Assembly: GCF_005885815.1 (NCBI RefSeq)
Contig: NZ_CP040602.1
Span: 945,630-1,009,629, forward strand
Source of the DNA: Thiomicrorhabdus sediminis
GTDB lineage: Bacteria > Pseudomonadota > Gammaproteobacteria > Thiomicrospirales > Thiomicrospiraceae
Length of the DNA: 64,000 nt
Reading direction: 5' to 3'
Below the pieces are notes generated by a model that saw only the letters and a list, made by a program, of their open reading frames with translations, was not told the origin of the DNA and did no database searches. Shown here one piece after another: positions 16,504 through 26,062 of this stretch. The position numbers were made by a program, and so were the translations under genes. Every line of letters starts with the position of its first letter. Position 1 is the stretch's first letter.

Positions 16504-17511
16504 GTGTTATCTCGACTGTTTCGACATAAAGATGCGCTATGGCCTACGCTTGCAGTGATAGGTTATATCCTGCTGACTTATCTATCAGGCTGGATGTTGG
16601 CGTTGACTGATAATCCATGGCTGGCGCTTTTGGCTGTGCCCTTATTGGCACATGCTATGGTCATCGCCGCTTATATGGTTCACGAAGCTGCGCACATGGC
16701 GGTCTTCAAGGACAAAAAACATAACCGTTGGTTCGCCGAGTGTATGCTCTGGATTTGCGGTATGAACTATTCCAGTTTTGACGACATCGCCCATAAACAT
16801 AACCGCCATCATTCCGATCGAGCCGATATCGTGTCATTTGATTTTCGTCCCAAGCTGGCCAATCACCCTAAATTTCTGCGATTGTTGCAGATCTTGGAAT
16901 GGTTTTATATTCCAGCACTGGAATTGATGATGCATGCTTTGGTGGTTATTTTGCCGTTTATCAAACCAGATCGTAAGCAACGCCGAACCAGAGTCATCGT
17001 TGTCAGCTTGGTACGCGTGTCGTTGTTCAGCTATTTGATTTATTTGTCCTTAGCGGTGTTATGGGTCTATCCGTTGGCGTATCTGCTGTTTTTAACGGTC
17101 ATGCGTTTTATGGATGTGCATCAGCACACCTATGAGCTTTATGAAACGCTGGATCAAAAACGCGGTCCGGAAGCGCGTCTGCGCGATAGGGCTTTTGAAA
17201 GCCATAATACCTATTCCAATTTGCTCTCGGTGTCCTATCCGTGGCTAAACCTATTGGTGCTTAACTTTTGTTATCACAATGTGCATCACGATAAACAGCT
17301 CGAGCCTTGGTATCGTCTGCCAAAACTGCACCAACAGTTATACGGTGACAATACCGAGCAGTTATTGACCTTTAGGCATCTTGTGAAAAGTTTTCATAAA
17401 TACCGTATACCGAGAATGCTCAATGCCGACCCGATTGATCTGAATGTCAAAAAAGATGAAGGCGAGAGTTTTATCGGTGTCGATGGCGTTTCGTTTTTGA
17501 CGGCGCATTAA
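16504..17511 (+). CDS. Membrane fatty-acid-desaturase-like di-iron enzyme
   Basis: A 335-residue integral membrane protein of the FA_desaturase/AlkB superfamily, which uses a His-coordinated di-iron centre to desaturate or hydroxylate. Histidine boxes HEAAH (residues ~60-64), HKHNRHH (~97-103) and HNVHH (~258-262) are all present, with further HQH near 200. Four or so hydrophobic spans surround them. AAAGGAG at 16491-16497 selects the GTG at 16504. It heads a four-gene run (MBL hydrolase, TIM barrel, EamA permease) behind the binding-protein terminator. Because of this company the substrate may be a nitrogenous small molecule rather than a lipid; that is inference. Confidence 0.75.
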   Translation: MLSRLFRHKDALWPTLAVIGYILLTYLSGWMLALTDNPWLALLAVPLLAHAMVIAAYMVHEAAHMAVFKDKKHNRWFAECMLWICGMNYSSFDDIAHKHNRHHSDRADIVSFDFRPKLANHPKFLRLLQILEWFYIPALELMMHALVVILPFIKPDRKQRRTRVIVVSLVRVSLFSYLIYLSLAVLWVYPLAYLLFLTVMRFMDVHQHTYELYETLDQKRGPEARLRDRAFESHNTYSNLLSVSYPWLNLLVLNFCYHNVHHDKQLEPWYRLPKLHQQLYGDNTEQLLTFRHLVKSFHKYRIPRMLNADPIDLNVKKDEGESFIGVDGVSFLTAH

Positions 17512-17527
17512 CAAACAGGGTGGAATT

Positions 17528-18310
17528 ATGACTAAGGTGAAAAAATTCTGGCCGATTCTGACCGGAACACATTTATATGAAAAGACGCTTTCTACCCGTA
17601 ATGTCGGGCATGGCGAGCTGATCAAAGCGCCGATTCTGGCGTATTTGATCGAAACCTCTCAGGGGCGCATTTTGTTTGATGTCGGTTGTGACTATAAAAA
17701 AATCAATCAGCCGGATTTAAGAAAACATTATTACGAACACGACGGCTTTGAGTTCGGCCCGCCGCAAATGGAAGAAGCGCAGCGCCTGCCGAATAAACTG
17801 GAGATTTTGGGCTTGCAACCGACCGATATTGATATGGTGTTTTGCAGTCATCTGCATTTCGATCATGCCGGTGGCCTATGTGAGTTTTGTGGTGCTGAGG
17901 TGCATGTTCACGCCAAAGAGTTGGCGGCGGCCAAGGAGCCGGCGGATGACGCTTATTTTGCCGATGACTTCGAGTTACCGTTAAACTGGAAGCTGCAAAC
18001 AAAAGAGTACTCTCTTGTCGAAGGGGTGGATGCCATTGAAACTCCGGGGCATACCGCTGGACATATGTCATTGTTGATTGAACTGCCAAAAGGCTCGCCA
18101 ATCCTGTTGGCCGGTGATGCCGCCGATTTACAAGAGAATATTGATAAAGAAATCGCTCCGGGATTATGTTGGCAGGATAATGAATCTTTGGCGATAGCCA
18201 GTATTCAAAAACTCAAACAGATAGCCGAGAAAAAACATGCCGATTTATGGCCGAACCATGACTGGGAGTTTTTTCAAAGACACGATATTTTCCCGCGTTA
18301 TTTTCGGTGA
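17528..18310 (+). CDS. Metallo-beta-lactamase-fold hydrolase (lactonase-like)
   Basis: A 260-residue soluble MBL-fold hydrolase. The metal motif HLHFDH is at residues ~108-113; GHTAGH, GDAAD and a C-terminal NHDW supply the remaining ligands. Size and sequence style match the AttM/AiiA lactonase-like group, which opens lactones or related cyclic esters and amides. It begins 17 bases after the desaturase-like gene and is followed at once by the TIM-barrel gene, so it is almost certainly in the same operon. The substrate is unknown; a cyclic intermediate in the putative pathway is one possibility. Confidence 0.8.
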   Translation: MTKVKKFWPILTGTHLYEKTLSTRNVGHGELIKAPILAYLIETSQGRILFDVGCDYKKINQPDLRKHYYEHDGFEFGPPQMEEAQRLPNKLEILGLQPTDIDMVFCSHLHFDHAGGLCEFCGAEVHVHAKELAAAKEPADDAYFADDFELPLNWKLQTKEYSLVEGVDAIETPGHTAGHMSLLIELPKGSPILLAGDAADLQENIDKEIAPGLCWQDNESLAIASIQKLKQIAEKKHADLWPNHDWEFFQRHDIFPRYFR

Positions 18311-18318
18311 GAACAACT

Positions 18319-19167
18319 ATGCAGCTACGCACCTTTAAAACTCTTTGGGGTAACCAACTCAGTATTCAAGATGCCTGTGAACAGGCGCGCTTGGCGAGCT
18401 TCGATGGTATAGAAGGCCAAGCACCCAGATATCAAGAGCACCGTCTGTTATGGTTGGATGCCTTGTCTTACAACCATTGTCAGTATATTGCCGAGATTGT
18501 CACAGGTGGCGACTATGTGCCCGACAGACAGTGGACGATGCAGCAGCATCTGGATGACCTTGCCGAGCAACTGGATAATGCGGCTTTATTGAAACCCATA
18601 TTCGCCACCGCTATCACCGGTTGTGACGCTTGGAGTCTAGAGCAGAATATCGAGTTCTTCGCAAAAGCGATGGATTTGGCCAGAGAGCGCAATATGACAT
18701 TGAGTTTTGAAACCCATCGCAGTCGCAGTTTATTTACTCCATGGGTTACCGAAGCGATTGTCAAAGCCTTGCCGGAGATTAAACTCACTTTGGATATCAG
18801 TCACTGGTGTGTGGTTTGTGAAAGATTGATGGATAGCGAAATCCAGACCTTGCAGGCGATTGTCGATAATGTGCATCACATCCATGCCAGAGTCGGCTAT
18901 GATCAAGGGCCACAGGTACCTGACCCCAGAGCGCCGGAATATGAAGACGCTTTGGCTTCTCATGAAAGAATCTGGCAGATGGTGTGGACCGAACAACTCA
19001 ATAACAATCATGCTATCAGTACCTTAACCCCTGAGTTTGGCCCGGATGGCTATTGTCATCTGCAACCCTATACTCAGCAACCGGTAGTCGATATCTGGGA
19101 AGTGAATCGCTGGATGAATATTCACCAGCAACAACACTTCAAAGCTTTTATGGATGTCAATTTATGA
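18319..19167 (+). CDS. Xylose-isomerase-like TIM-barrel protein
   Basis: A 282-residue protein of the AP-endonuclease-2/xylose-isomerase-like TIM-barrel fold: LSFETHRSRS, TLDISHWCVVCE and HIHARVGYDQGPQVPDP supply the expected Glu, Asp and His metal ligands. Such proteins act as isomerases, epimerases or dehydratases. The ATG at 18319 is taken as start; a GTG at 18307, overlapping the previous stop, is an alternative. It is within the operon between the MBL hydrolase and the EamA permease. The specific reaction cannot be read from sequence. Confidence 0.75.
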   Translation: MQLRTFKTLWGNQLSIQDACEQARLASFDGIEGQAPRYQEHRLLWLDALSYNHCQYIAEIVTGGDYVPDRQWTMQQHLDDLAEQLDNAALLKPIFATAITGCDAWSLEQNIEFFAKAMDLARERNMTLSFETHRSRSLFTPWVTEAIVKALPEIKLTLDISHWCVVCERLMDSEIQTLQAIVDNVHHIHARVGYDQGPQVPDPRAPEYEDALASHERIWQMVWTEQLNNNHAISTLTPEFGPDGYCHLQPYTQQPVVDIWEVNRWMNIHQQQHFKAFMDVNL

Positions 19168-19240
19168 CGAATTTACAGGGCAGGTCAATGATGACAATCT
19201 ATCTTTTGCTTTGTTCTGGGCTGTCAGGAGAAATGAATTA

Positions 19241-20137
19241 ATGCAATCTATCGCAGTTTGGACTTTATTGGGCGCGTCCATCTTATGGGGCATGACCTGG
19301 CTACCGTTGAAATATCTACATCAGTTAGGTTTTGACGGCATTCTTATTACGCTTTGGGTGTATCTATTGATGTTTGCCTTGGCGATGCCTTTCGTCTGGC
19401 GTTACCGAGCTTATATCACTCCACACTGGAAGCCTCTGCTTGGAGTGATGTTGCTTGGTGGTGGAGCGCAACTGGCATTCAATACCTCAATGATATACGG
19501 CGATGTGATTCGTGCCATGGTATTGTTTTATCTGATTCCGCTCTGGGGTGTTTTAGGCGGTCGAATCTTTCTTGGCGAGCTCATTACACCGATTCGAGCG
19601 CTGGGCATGGTGCTTTCGGTATTTGGCGCCTTTTTGGTGGTTGGCGGGTTTGATGCGTTTGAATCACCACCTACCTGGATCGATGCCTTGGCTATCGCTT
19701 CGGGCTTTTTGTTTGCCATGAACAATATCACCTTTAGGGCTTCTACGGAAACGCCGGTAATGCTCAAGGTACCGTTTATGTTTTTAGGTGCGGTGCTATT
19801 TTCCACATTGGTGGTTATCGCCATGCAGGAACCTTTAATGCCGAGCGTTTCTGTGGATGCGTGGTGGATCTTGTTCGCCTATGCCGCGATTTGGATGATG
19901 CTGGCAAATTTGGCAACCCAGTGGGCGGTCACCAAAATGGAGTCGGGTAAGTCATCGATTATTCTGATTCTTGAATTGGTTACCGCCGTGGTTTCCGCGA
20001 GTTTGATTTTGGGAGAGACCATGAGTTTTTGGGAGATGGTCGGAGGCGGCTTTATTCTCTTGGCAGCCATGTTGGAAACCGTACCGCAAAATACGGGCAA
20101 AGAACGCACCAAAATGAATAATTTGGGTGCGCTATAA
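19241..20137 (+). CDS. EamA/DMT-family permease
   Basis: A 298-residue inner-membrane transporter with about ten hydrophobic spans in two EamA repeats (for example WTLLGASILWGMTWLPLKYL at the start). AGGAG in 19226-19230 supports the ATG at 19241; an upstream frame extension from 19154 would overlap the TIM-barrel gene and lacks a site. It closes the four-gene run and is followed by a terminator. DMT permeases export or import amino acids, amines or metabolites; the neighbours point to a nitrogen compound. Confidence 0.8.
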   Translation: MQSIAVWTLLGASILWGMTWLPLKYLHQLGFDGILITLWVYLLMFALAMPFVWRYRAYITPHWKPLLGVMLLGGGAQLAFNTSMIYGDVIRAMVLFYLIPLWGVLGGRIFLGELITPIRALGMVLSVFGAFLVVGGFDAFESPPTWIDALAIASGFLFAMNNITFRASTETPVMLKVPFMFLGAVLFSTLVVIAMQEPLMPSVSVDAWWILFAYAAIWMMLANLATQWAVTKMESGKSSIILILELVTAVVSASLILGETMSFWEMVGGGFILLAAMLETVPQNTGKERTKMNNLGAL

Positions 20138-20208
20138 GCTTGATTTTGCGGGGGGCATTTTGAAATCTTGCTAAAATAGTCATAACCTTCTGTTTTAAAA
20201 GAAAAATT

Positions 20209-20228
20209 AAGCCTTCGGGCTTTTTTTT
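20209..20228 (+). terminator. Intrinsic terminator after the EamA permease gene
   Basis: AAGCC-TTCG-GGCTT with a stable TTCG loop, followed by eight T residues. Confidence 0.85.
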
Positions 20229-20255
20229 GTTTATATGGTATTACGAATTTTATAA
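20227..20255 (+). promoter_or_regulatory. Candidate sigma-70 promoter of the creatininase operon
   Basis: TTGTTT (20227-20232), a 17-bp spacer and TTATAA (20250-20255). The NikR-type operator at 20238-20265 covers the spacer and -10 box, an ideal place for repression. No GG-N10-GC sigma-54 pattern was found here. Confidence 0.4.
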
Positions 20256-20265
20256 AAAGTAATAA
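20238..20265. promoter_or_regulatory. NikR-type 28-bp operator, copy 2
   Basis: GTATTA-N16-TAATAA, with inner bases extending the dyad (TATTAC / GTAATA). It differs from the E. coli NikR half-site GTATGA by one base. It lies 16 bp before the ATG of the creatininase-family gene and links this operon to those at 15405 and 36759. Confidence 0.75.
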
Positions 20266-20281
20266 TTTTAATGGGGTGTTT

Positions 20282-21073
20282 ATGCAGTGGCATCTAATGA
20301 CTTGGCCGGAAGTGGCAGAGTTCAGCCAAACGGATTCCGCCGCGGCATTATTGCCGGTTGGGGCAACCGAGCAGCACGGTCCGCATTTAGGCTGTGGTAT
20401 GGATAGCGAGATTGCCGACCAATTAGCCAAAGTGGTTGGCGAGCTTACCGATATCGCGGTATTACCGACCTTGCCTTATGGTTGCTCGATAGGTCATTCC
20501 AAGCGTTGGCCAGGTACTATCGCCTTGCAGCCGAAAACACTGATCGATGTGGTTAAAGAAATTGGCGACTGGGTAGCCTATAGCGGCTTTAAACGTCTGT
20601 TTATCTTAAATAGTCATGTCTCCAATTTCGCGCCATTGCGTTGCGCCTTGGAAATGCTGCGTGCCGAGCACGACGATTTGAAGGTGGCGATTATCAATTC
20701 AGCCACGATCAGTGAACGGGTTCGCGCGCGCCATTTTGAAGATGCCGATGACTGGCACGCCAATGAAGCCGAAACATCGTTAATGATGGCGCTTACCCCT
20801 GAAATTGTGCGCGAAGATTTATTAACCGAAGCGGATGATCCGGACAGAACCGAGCAATGCGTGTTTTCACATCCGGTCAATCGCACCAGTTTGAACGGGG
20901 TGACCGGAAAACCGAGTTTGGCCAGTAAAGCCAAGGGAGAAGAGTTATTTCAATGGATGAGCGAAGATTTGCTCGCCAAAATCAACCAAGGGCTTAAGGA
21001 ACAGGCGCCTTTGGATTATTCCTATCACCAATCATTAATCGACGACGCTGCCAACGAAGGTCGCAAACGTTAA
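20282..21073 (+). CDS. Creatininase-family amidohydrolase
   Basis: A 263-residue metal-dependent amidohydrolase of the creatininase fold. Early [15 protein letters not shown] supplies Glu/His/Asp metal ligands; [10 protein letters not shown] and [11 protein letters not shown] are the later conserved stretches. The family opens cyclic or linear amides such as creatinine. The ATG at 20282 follows GGGGTG; a GTG at 20276 overlaps that site. It forms a two-gene unit with the glutamine synthetase 40 bases downstream. The shared operator suggests a substrate released from, or related to, guanidino compounds. True creatininase activity cannot be claimed from sequence. Confidence 0.8.
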   Translation: MQWHLMTWPEVAEFSQTDSAAALLPVGATEQHGPHLGCGMDSEIADQLAKVVGELTDIAVLPTLPYGCSIGHSKRWPGTIALQPKTLIDVVKEIGDWVAYSGFKRLFILNSHVSNFAPLRCALEMLRAEHDDLKVAIINSATISERVRARHFEDADDWHANEAETSLMMALTPEIVREDLLTEADDPDRTEQCVFSHPVNRTSLNGVTGKPSLASKAKGEELFQWMSEDLLAKINQGLKEQAPLDYSYHQSLIDDAANEGRKR

Positions 21074-21113
21074 TCAAGTCAATAACTACGCGGATCGAAT
21101 CAAGGAGATTTCA

Positions 21114-22475
21114 ATGAACAGCGAAGTAGATGTTAAACAGCTTAAAGAAGAGTGGAAATCAAACGGGGTGAAATACTGCCTTGGTGCCTATGTCGACATT
21201 CACGGTATCCCGAAGGGTAAGGTAGTGCCGATCGATCACCTTGAGCATATGGTAGAAGGTTCAGAACTTTATACCGGTTATGCATTGGATGGATTGGGAC
21301 AAAAACCGAATGAAGATGAGATCGCTTCGGTTCCGGATTTAAATAGCGCGATTCAACTGCCTTGGCAGCCGGAAATGATATGGATGGCAGCCGATAACAC
21401 CTTGCATGGCGAACCTTATGAAATCAATACCCGTGTTGCCTTGAAAAAAGTGCTTAAAGAAGCCGAAGAGATGGGCTTTGGCTTTAACTTGGGTATCGAG
21501 TGTGAGCTATTCGTTCTAAAAGAAGAAGAGGATGGCAGTCTTTCGGTGCCAGACCCGGATGATAGACTAATCAAGCCTTGTTATGACGTGCGTAGCTTTA
21601 TGAACCGTTTCGAATGGCTTGATAAAATGGCGACCACGATTAATGAACTTGGTTGGGATCTGTATTCATTCGACCATGAAGATGCCAATGGCCAGTATGA
21701 ATTCGACTTCCAGTACAGCGATGCGTTGACCATGTGTGACCGTTTTATTTTCTTCCGCTATATGGCCAAGCATTACGCCAAAGAAGAAGGGCTGTTGGCG
21801 ACCTTTATGCCTAAACCTTATGCCGATAAGACCGGTAACGGTGCGCACTTCAATATGTCTCTGTTCGATAAGGAAACCGGTGAGAACGTCTTCAAATGTG
21901 ATCCCAAAGACGACCCTCGCGGTTTAGGGCTGACCGAGCTGGGCTATCAGTTTATCGCCGGTGTCATCAAACATGGTCCGGCTTTATGTGCGGTGTTCTC
22001 GCCTACGGTCAACAGTTACAAACGTCTGGTGCGTCAGGGAGATATGAAGACCTTCTCATGGGCGCCTGTATTCAATTCATTCGGTTCGAACAACCGTACC
22101 AACTCGATTCGTGTACCGATGGGTGGCGGACGTTTCGAATCACGTAATGCTGATGGTGCAGTCAACCCTTATCTGGCGGCAACGCTAGTATTAGCGGCGG
22201 GGCTAGAAGGTATCCGTGAAAAGCTCGATCCGGGTCATGCTCAGGAAGATAATCTGTATGAATTAAGCGAACAAGAGCGTGCCGAACGCGGTATTGAGTT
22301 TCTGCCGCAAAACCTGCTTGAAGCGGTGGAAGCGTTTGCCGCCGACCCGTTTGTGGAAGAGGCGTTAGGGAAAGAGTTGCGGGATGAATTCATTACCTAT
22401 AAAAAACGTGAATGGCGTGAATATCACGAAACGATTTCCGCTTGGGAAATCAAACGTTATAGCCACCTGTTCTAA
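21114..22475 (+). CDS. glnT: Type III (GlnT-like) glutamine synthetase family protein
   Basis: A 453-residue member of the glutamine synthetase fold, shorter and different from the housekeeping GlnA. Visible motifs are GIECELFVL (metal Glu), [18 protein letters not shown] and a C-terminal [10 protein letters not shown]. The group includes rhizobial GlnT and gamma-glutamylmethylamide synthetase, so the enzyme may ligate glutamate to ammonia or to a small amine. AAGGAG precedes the ATG. It is transcribed with the creatininase-family gene and could trap nitrogen released by it. Confidence 0.85.
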   Translation: MNSEVDVKQLKEEWKSNGVKYCLGAYVDIHGIPKGKVVPIDHLEHMVEGSELYTGYALDGLGQKPNEDEIASVPDLNSAIQLPWQPEMIWMAADNTLHGEPYEINTRVALKKVLKEAEEMGFGFNLGIECELFVLKEEEDGSLSVPDPDDRLIKPCYDVRSFMNRFEWLDKMATTINELGWDLYSFDHEDANGQYEFDFQYSDALTMCDRFIFFRYMAKHYAKEEGLLATFMPKPYADKTGNGAHFNMSLFDKETGENVFKCDPKDDPRGLGLTELGYQFIAGVIKHGPALCAVFSPTVNSYKRLVRQGDMKTFSWAPVFNSFGSNNRTNSIRVPMGGGRFESRNADGAVNPYLAATLVLAAGLEGIREKLDPGHAQEDNLYELSEQERAERGIEFLPQNLLEAVEAFAADPFVEEALGKELRDEFITYKKREWREYHETISAWEIKRYSHLF

Positions 22476-22826
22476 TCCATTTTAGAAACACGTTCATCTT
22501 ATTTCAACGCCTCTTGTCCTAAGAGGTGTTGGGATGCCTGTCTGGCGCCATATCGTTGATTATTTTTTTGAAAAATAGGCACTTTTCCTAGTGCGCTTTG
22601 ATATTATTCTAACTAAGCTTATCTGAAAATTTTCTTGTCTGCCGTATCTTGAAAACACTAGAAAGTCGGCTTTTGATGAATTCATTGAGTTTCATCGGTA
22701 TTAATATTTCGGTTGGCTTATCACAATCTGTAAAGCACCATCGATTAAACAATACAGCTATTCAACGACGCATAGTTTCTCAAAACCTTAATTTTATTAA
22801 AACTCTCAGGCTAGAGGGATTTTTTG
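22476..22826 (+). other. Non-coding gap with two hairpins
   Basis: This 351-base stretch contains an imperfect hairpin AACGCCTCTT-GTCCT-AAGAGGTGTT (22506-22530) just after glnT, without a U-tract, and a small one GCACT-N6-AGTGC (22579-22594). GAGGGAT at 22814-22820 is the ribosome site of the next gene. A promoter for that gene must lie here or upstream, but I see no convincing -35/-10 pair. No gene-like frame was found. Confidence 0.5.
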
Positions 22827-25800
22827 ATGCATAAAGACGTTGTTCCAATTCTTAATCAGTATTACCAACAAGTGGCGGATATTATTCTGGCGCGACAGAA
22901 TCCCATTACCGGGTTATTGCCTGCCAGTACGGCGATTACCGCACATGGGGATTACACCGATGCCTGGGTTCGAGATAACGTCTATAGCATTTTGGCCGCT
23001 TGGGGGCTGGCGTTGGCTTATCGCAAGGTCGACGATACCCAAGGTCGGGCGTTCCAGTTGGAGCAGAGTGTCGTCAAGCTGATGCGTGGTTTGCTGATTT
23101 CGATGATGAAGCAATCACCTAAAGTCGAAGCCTTCAAATATTCTCAAGATCCGATGCAGGCATTGCATGCCAAATACGCCACCGCAACGGGTGATCCGGT
23201 TGTAGGGGATGATGAATGGGGGCATTTGCAGATTGATGCCACCAGTATTTTTCTATTGATGCTGGCGCAGATGACCGCTTCCGGTTTGCGTATTATCTTT
23301 AGCTTGGATGAAGTGCGTTTCATTCAGAACCTGGTGCATTACATCGGTCGGGCTTATCGTACCCCTGATTATGGTATCTGGGAGAGGGGCAATAAGATCA
23401 ATCACGGTATCGCCGAGGTCAACAGCAGTTCGGTCGGTATGGCAAAAGCCGCTCTGGAGGCGATGGACGGCTTCAACTGTTTTGGCGCCGAAGGTGGAAT
23501 AGGCAGTATCATTCATGCCATTCCGGATGAAATCGCTCGTGCCCGTATCACCTTGGAAAGCGCCTTACCATCCGAATCGCTTTCCAAAGAAGTCGATGCG
23601 GCGACCTTGAGTGTGATCGGTTTCCCGGCATTTGCCGTTGAGGACGAAGACATTGTCAATCAAACCCTTGAAGAGGTGATTGGCAAACTCTCAGGCAATT
23701 ACGGTTGTAAACGTTTTTTGCGTGATGGTCATCAGGCAGCCAATGAAGATGCCAAGCGTCTTTATTATGAACCTGAGGAGATGAAACAGTTCGAGCACAT
23801 CGAATGCGAATGGCCGCTGTTTTTCACCTATTTATTCCTTCATTTCCTGTTTACGGGTCAAGCCGAACAGGCCAGCTTCTATCGCGATAAACTGGAGAGT
23901 TTACTGGTCGAACGCAATGGTCAGAAGTTGCTGCCGGAACTTTATGTGGTGCCACTCGATAAGATTGAAGCGGAGCGTGAAAACCCCGGTTCGCAAATTC
24001 GTGAACCGAATGAAAACGTACCTTTGGTCTGGGCACAAAGCCTGTTTATCCTTGGTTCATTGGTACAGGACGGCTTGCTTGGTACCGCCGATATCGACCC
24101 TTTAGGACGACATAGAAATATCGGTAAAAAATTCGGTAAACAGGTTCAGTTCTGCCTGATTGCTGAAGATGAGCAGGTGCAAAACAAACTCCATGAGTAT
24201 GGCTTGGTTACCGAAACCCTACAACAGCTTCATCCTATTCAAATTCAGCAAGCCAGTTCGCTTGCCGACGCTTTTGAATGGTTGGGCTGTTGTGATAGCT
24301 TGGGTTTGACCGGCAGGCCACATCGTAATCCACGTGGTTTGACCACTTCTTGTGTGTATGAATACGCAGGCAATCAATTTATTTTCCAACCTCAGTTTTT
24401 GAACCGCCATGATTTTTACCTGACACAGGATAATCTCATGTTGGTGCGGCGCCTCAAAATGGAAATGGGTTATATCCACCGTCAATGGAATTTACCTGGA
24501 CGCCCCTTGGTTGTGATGGTGGTCAACCAATCCATGTTAAGTAAGGGAGGGAGCAAGGCATTGTTGGAGTTCATGGAGGAATGTCGTCTAGGACAGTTTG
24601 GTGATGTTCCCGTTAAGCTCGGTTTATTGAAAACCTTCTTGCCGACTTCCGCAAAACGTAGTTTGCATTATCTGCCTAGGCCTCCTGGCGAGAATCAAGC
24701 GTTTGTTGAACAGCAGAAACCTTGTTTGATTCTGCCTGTCAATGAAGCGAACCATAACACCGATCTGGATATTGTCAGTATGGAAAAATGGAAAGATGAT
24801 GCGCTCATCGCCAAACTCATCCACAGTGATAACCTCAGGGAGCAATTTTTCATTTTGCAAATTCTGTTGATCAGACATGGTGCCGACTTCGATTTGGGGC
24901 TGAAAAATGCGGATGGCAAGCAGTGCGCTATCAAGCAATTGCTGGAGGAGCTCTATCTCTACGCTGGCGAGCAAAATGATTGGAGTATCTTGCGTCGTGC
25001 TGCCGCTTGCCTTGGCAAGCATGACATCAACTTGGAAGGTGCCGTCACTGAAATTCTAGTACGTAAAATCGCACTCAGTGTATCACGTCAATACAGTAAA
25101 CCATCGACTATTCGCCAGCCGATGGGGGCTGACGAAATACTCAATATTATCAAAGAGTTCAATGGCGATGACCAAAGAGCCCAGATCCTGACTCAGGAAC
25201 TCATTTTGAACCTGGGTTTGATGATACGATCAAGCGAAGAATTTTTCCATAATCTGACGATGATTCGGACCGGTCAGTTGTTACAACTGCTCGCGGGTCA
25301 TATTCGATATATTGAGGAGGGTACCAGCGCGGATGATGCCTTGGAACTGTTAATGAATAAGGCGCCGCATGAAATCGCACAAGCTTTGCACTATGTGCTG
25401 GAACACCATGCCGATGTGCAGGAGGAGCTTTATCAGCAGGAATTGATGACATTCGATAATAGCGATGACGAGCTGTCCTTGCCTAAATTCGAATCGAATA
25501 TGGATCCTGAACTCGGTAATGCCCAAGACTGGCATCATTGGCGAAAAATCAACGGCAGTATCGGTAGGCACCCCGATGGCTTCTATGAAGGGGTCTGGGA
25601 TATTGTCAATCAAACTGCGGGCTTGGTTATCGGTGATCAGTGGAACCCTAAGCGTCGCCTCGATCATGCGCTGTGTTCGAATATGACGCGTGGTGAGAAA
25701 CTCTTTCAGGACATGGTCGATCACTTGTTAAACAAAACACCGATTCCTGAGGTGAGCAGACTTTATTACGAAGCGCTGATGGTGTTGGGCTTGATAATGC

Positions 25801-26015
25801 GAGCGAATCCTAAGTTACGTACAGAGGATTCGATGTTTATCGATGTCATCTTGGGACATGCTGTACGCTTACATTGGTTATCGCAAGCGGGCAATGAAAT
25901 CATTGATTATCAGGATAATCGAGCCCAAGCTTGGCAGGAATTTTATTATTTGGCGCCGCATGATGTTGCCAATGCGGTGGTGGATGCTTTTTGTTTCTTG
26001 CATAAATCGAAGTAA
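22827..26015 (+). CDS. GH15 / phosphorylase-kinase alpha-like protein
   Basis: A 1062-residue cytosolic protein. The N-terminal ~430 residues form a glucoamylase-like (alpha/alpha)6 barrel (TAHGDYTDAWVRDNVYSILAAW near residues 30-50, then YGIWERGNKINHGIAEVN). The remaining part, with long helical segments, matches bacterial relatives of the phosphorylase b kinase alpha/beta subunits. It has no signal peptide. The ATG at 22827 has GAGGGAT upstream. It is followed 47 bases later by glucokinase, so hydrolysis of an alpha-glucan with phosphorylation of the glucose is a reasonable reading; a purely regulatory role is also possible. Confidence 0.75.
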   Translation: MHKDVVPILNQYYQQVADIILARQNPITGLLPASTAITAHGDYTDAWVRDNVYSILAAWGLALAYRKVDDTQGRAFQLEQSVVKLMRGLLISMMKQSPKVEAFKYSQDPMQALHAKYATATGDPVVGDDEWGHLQIDATSIFLLMLAQMTASGLRIIFSLDEVRFIQNLVHYIGRAYRTPDYGIWERGNKINHGIAEVNSSSVGMAKAALEAMDGFNCFGAEGGIGSIIHAIPDEIARARITLESALPSESLSKEVDAATLSVIGFPAFAVEDEDIVNQTLEEVIGKLSGNYGCKRFLRDGHQAANEDAKRLYYEPEEMKQFEHIECEWPLFFTYLFLHFLFTGQAEQASFYRDKLESLLVERNGQKLLPELYVVPLDKIEAERENPGSQIREPNENVPLVWAQSLFILGSLVQDGLLGTADIDPLGRHRNIGKKFGKQVQFCLIAEDEQVQNKLHEYGLVTETLQQLHPIQIQQASSLADAFEWLGCCDSLGLTGRPHRNPRGLTTSCVYEYAGNQFIFQPQFLNRHDFYLTQDNLMLVRRLKMEMGYIHRQWNLPGRPLVVMVVNQSMLSKGGSKALLEFMEECRLGQFGDVPVKLGLLKTFLPTSAKRSLHYLPRPPGENQAFVEQQKPCLILPVNEANHNTDLDIVSMEKWKDDALIAKLIHSDNLREQFFILQILLIRHGADFDLGLKNADGKQCAIKQLLEELYLYAGEQNDWSILRRAAACLGKHDINLEGAVTEILVRKIALSVSRQYSKPSTIRQPMGADEILNIIKEFNGDDQRAQILTQELILNLGLMIRSSEEFFHNLTMIRTGQLLQLLAGHIRYIEEGTSADDALELLMNKAPHEIAQALHYVLEHHADVQEELYQQELMTFDNSDDELSLPKFESNMDPELGNAQDWHHWRKINGSIGRHPDGFYEGVWDIVNQTAGLVIGDQWNPKRRLDHALCSNMTRGEKLFQDMVDHLLNKTPIPEVSRLYYEALMVLGLIMRANPKLRTEDSMFIDVILGHAVRLHWLSQAGNEIIDYQDNRAQAWQEFYYLAPHDVANAVVDAFCFLHKSK

Positions 26016-26062
26016 GGGTAATGCATCCATTTACAAATTAGCAATCATTATGGGAGTGGTTT

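Noticed and set aside
22649..22834. Short open frame before the GH15-like gene
   Set aside because: No ribosome site, no recognisable composition, and it overlaps the start of the real gene in another frame.
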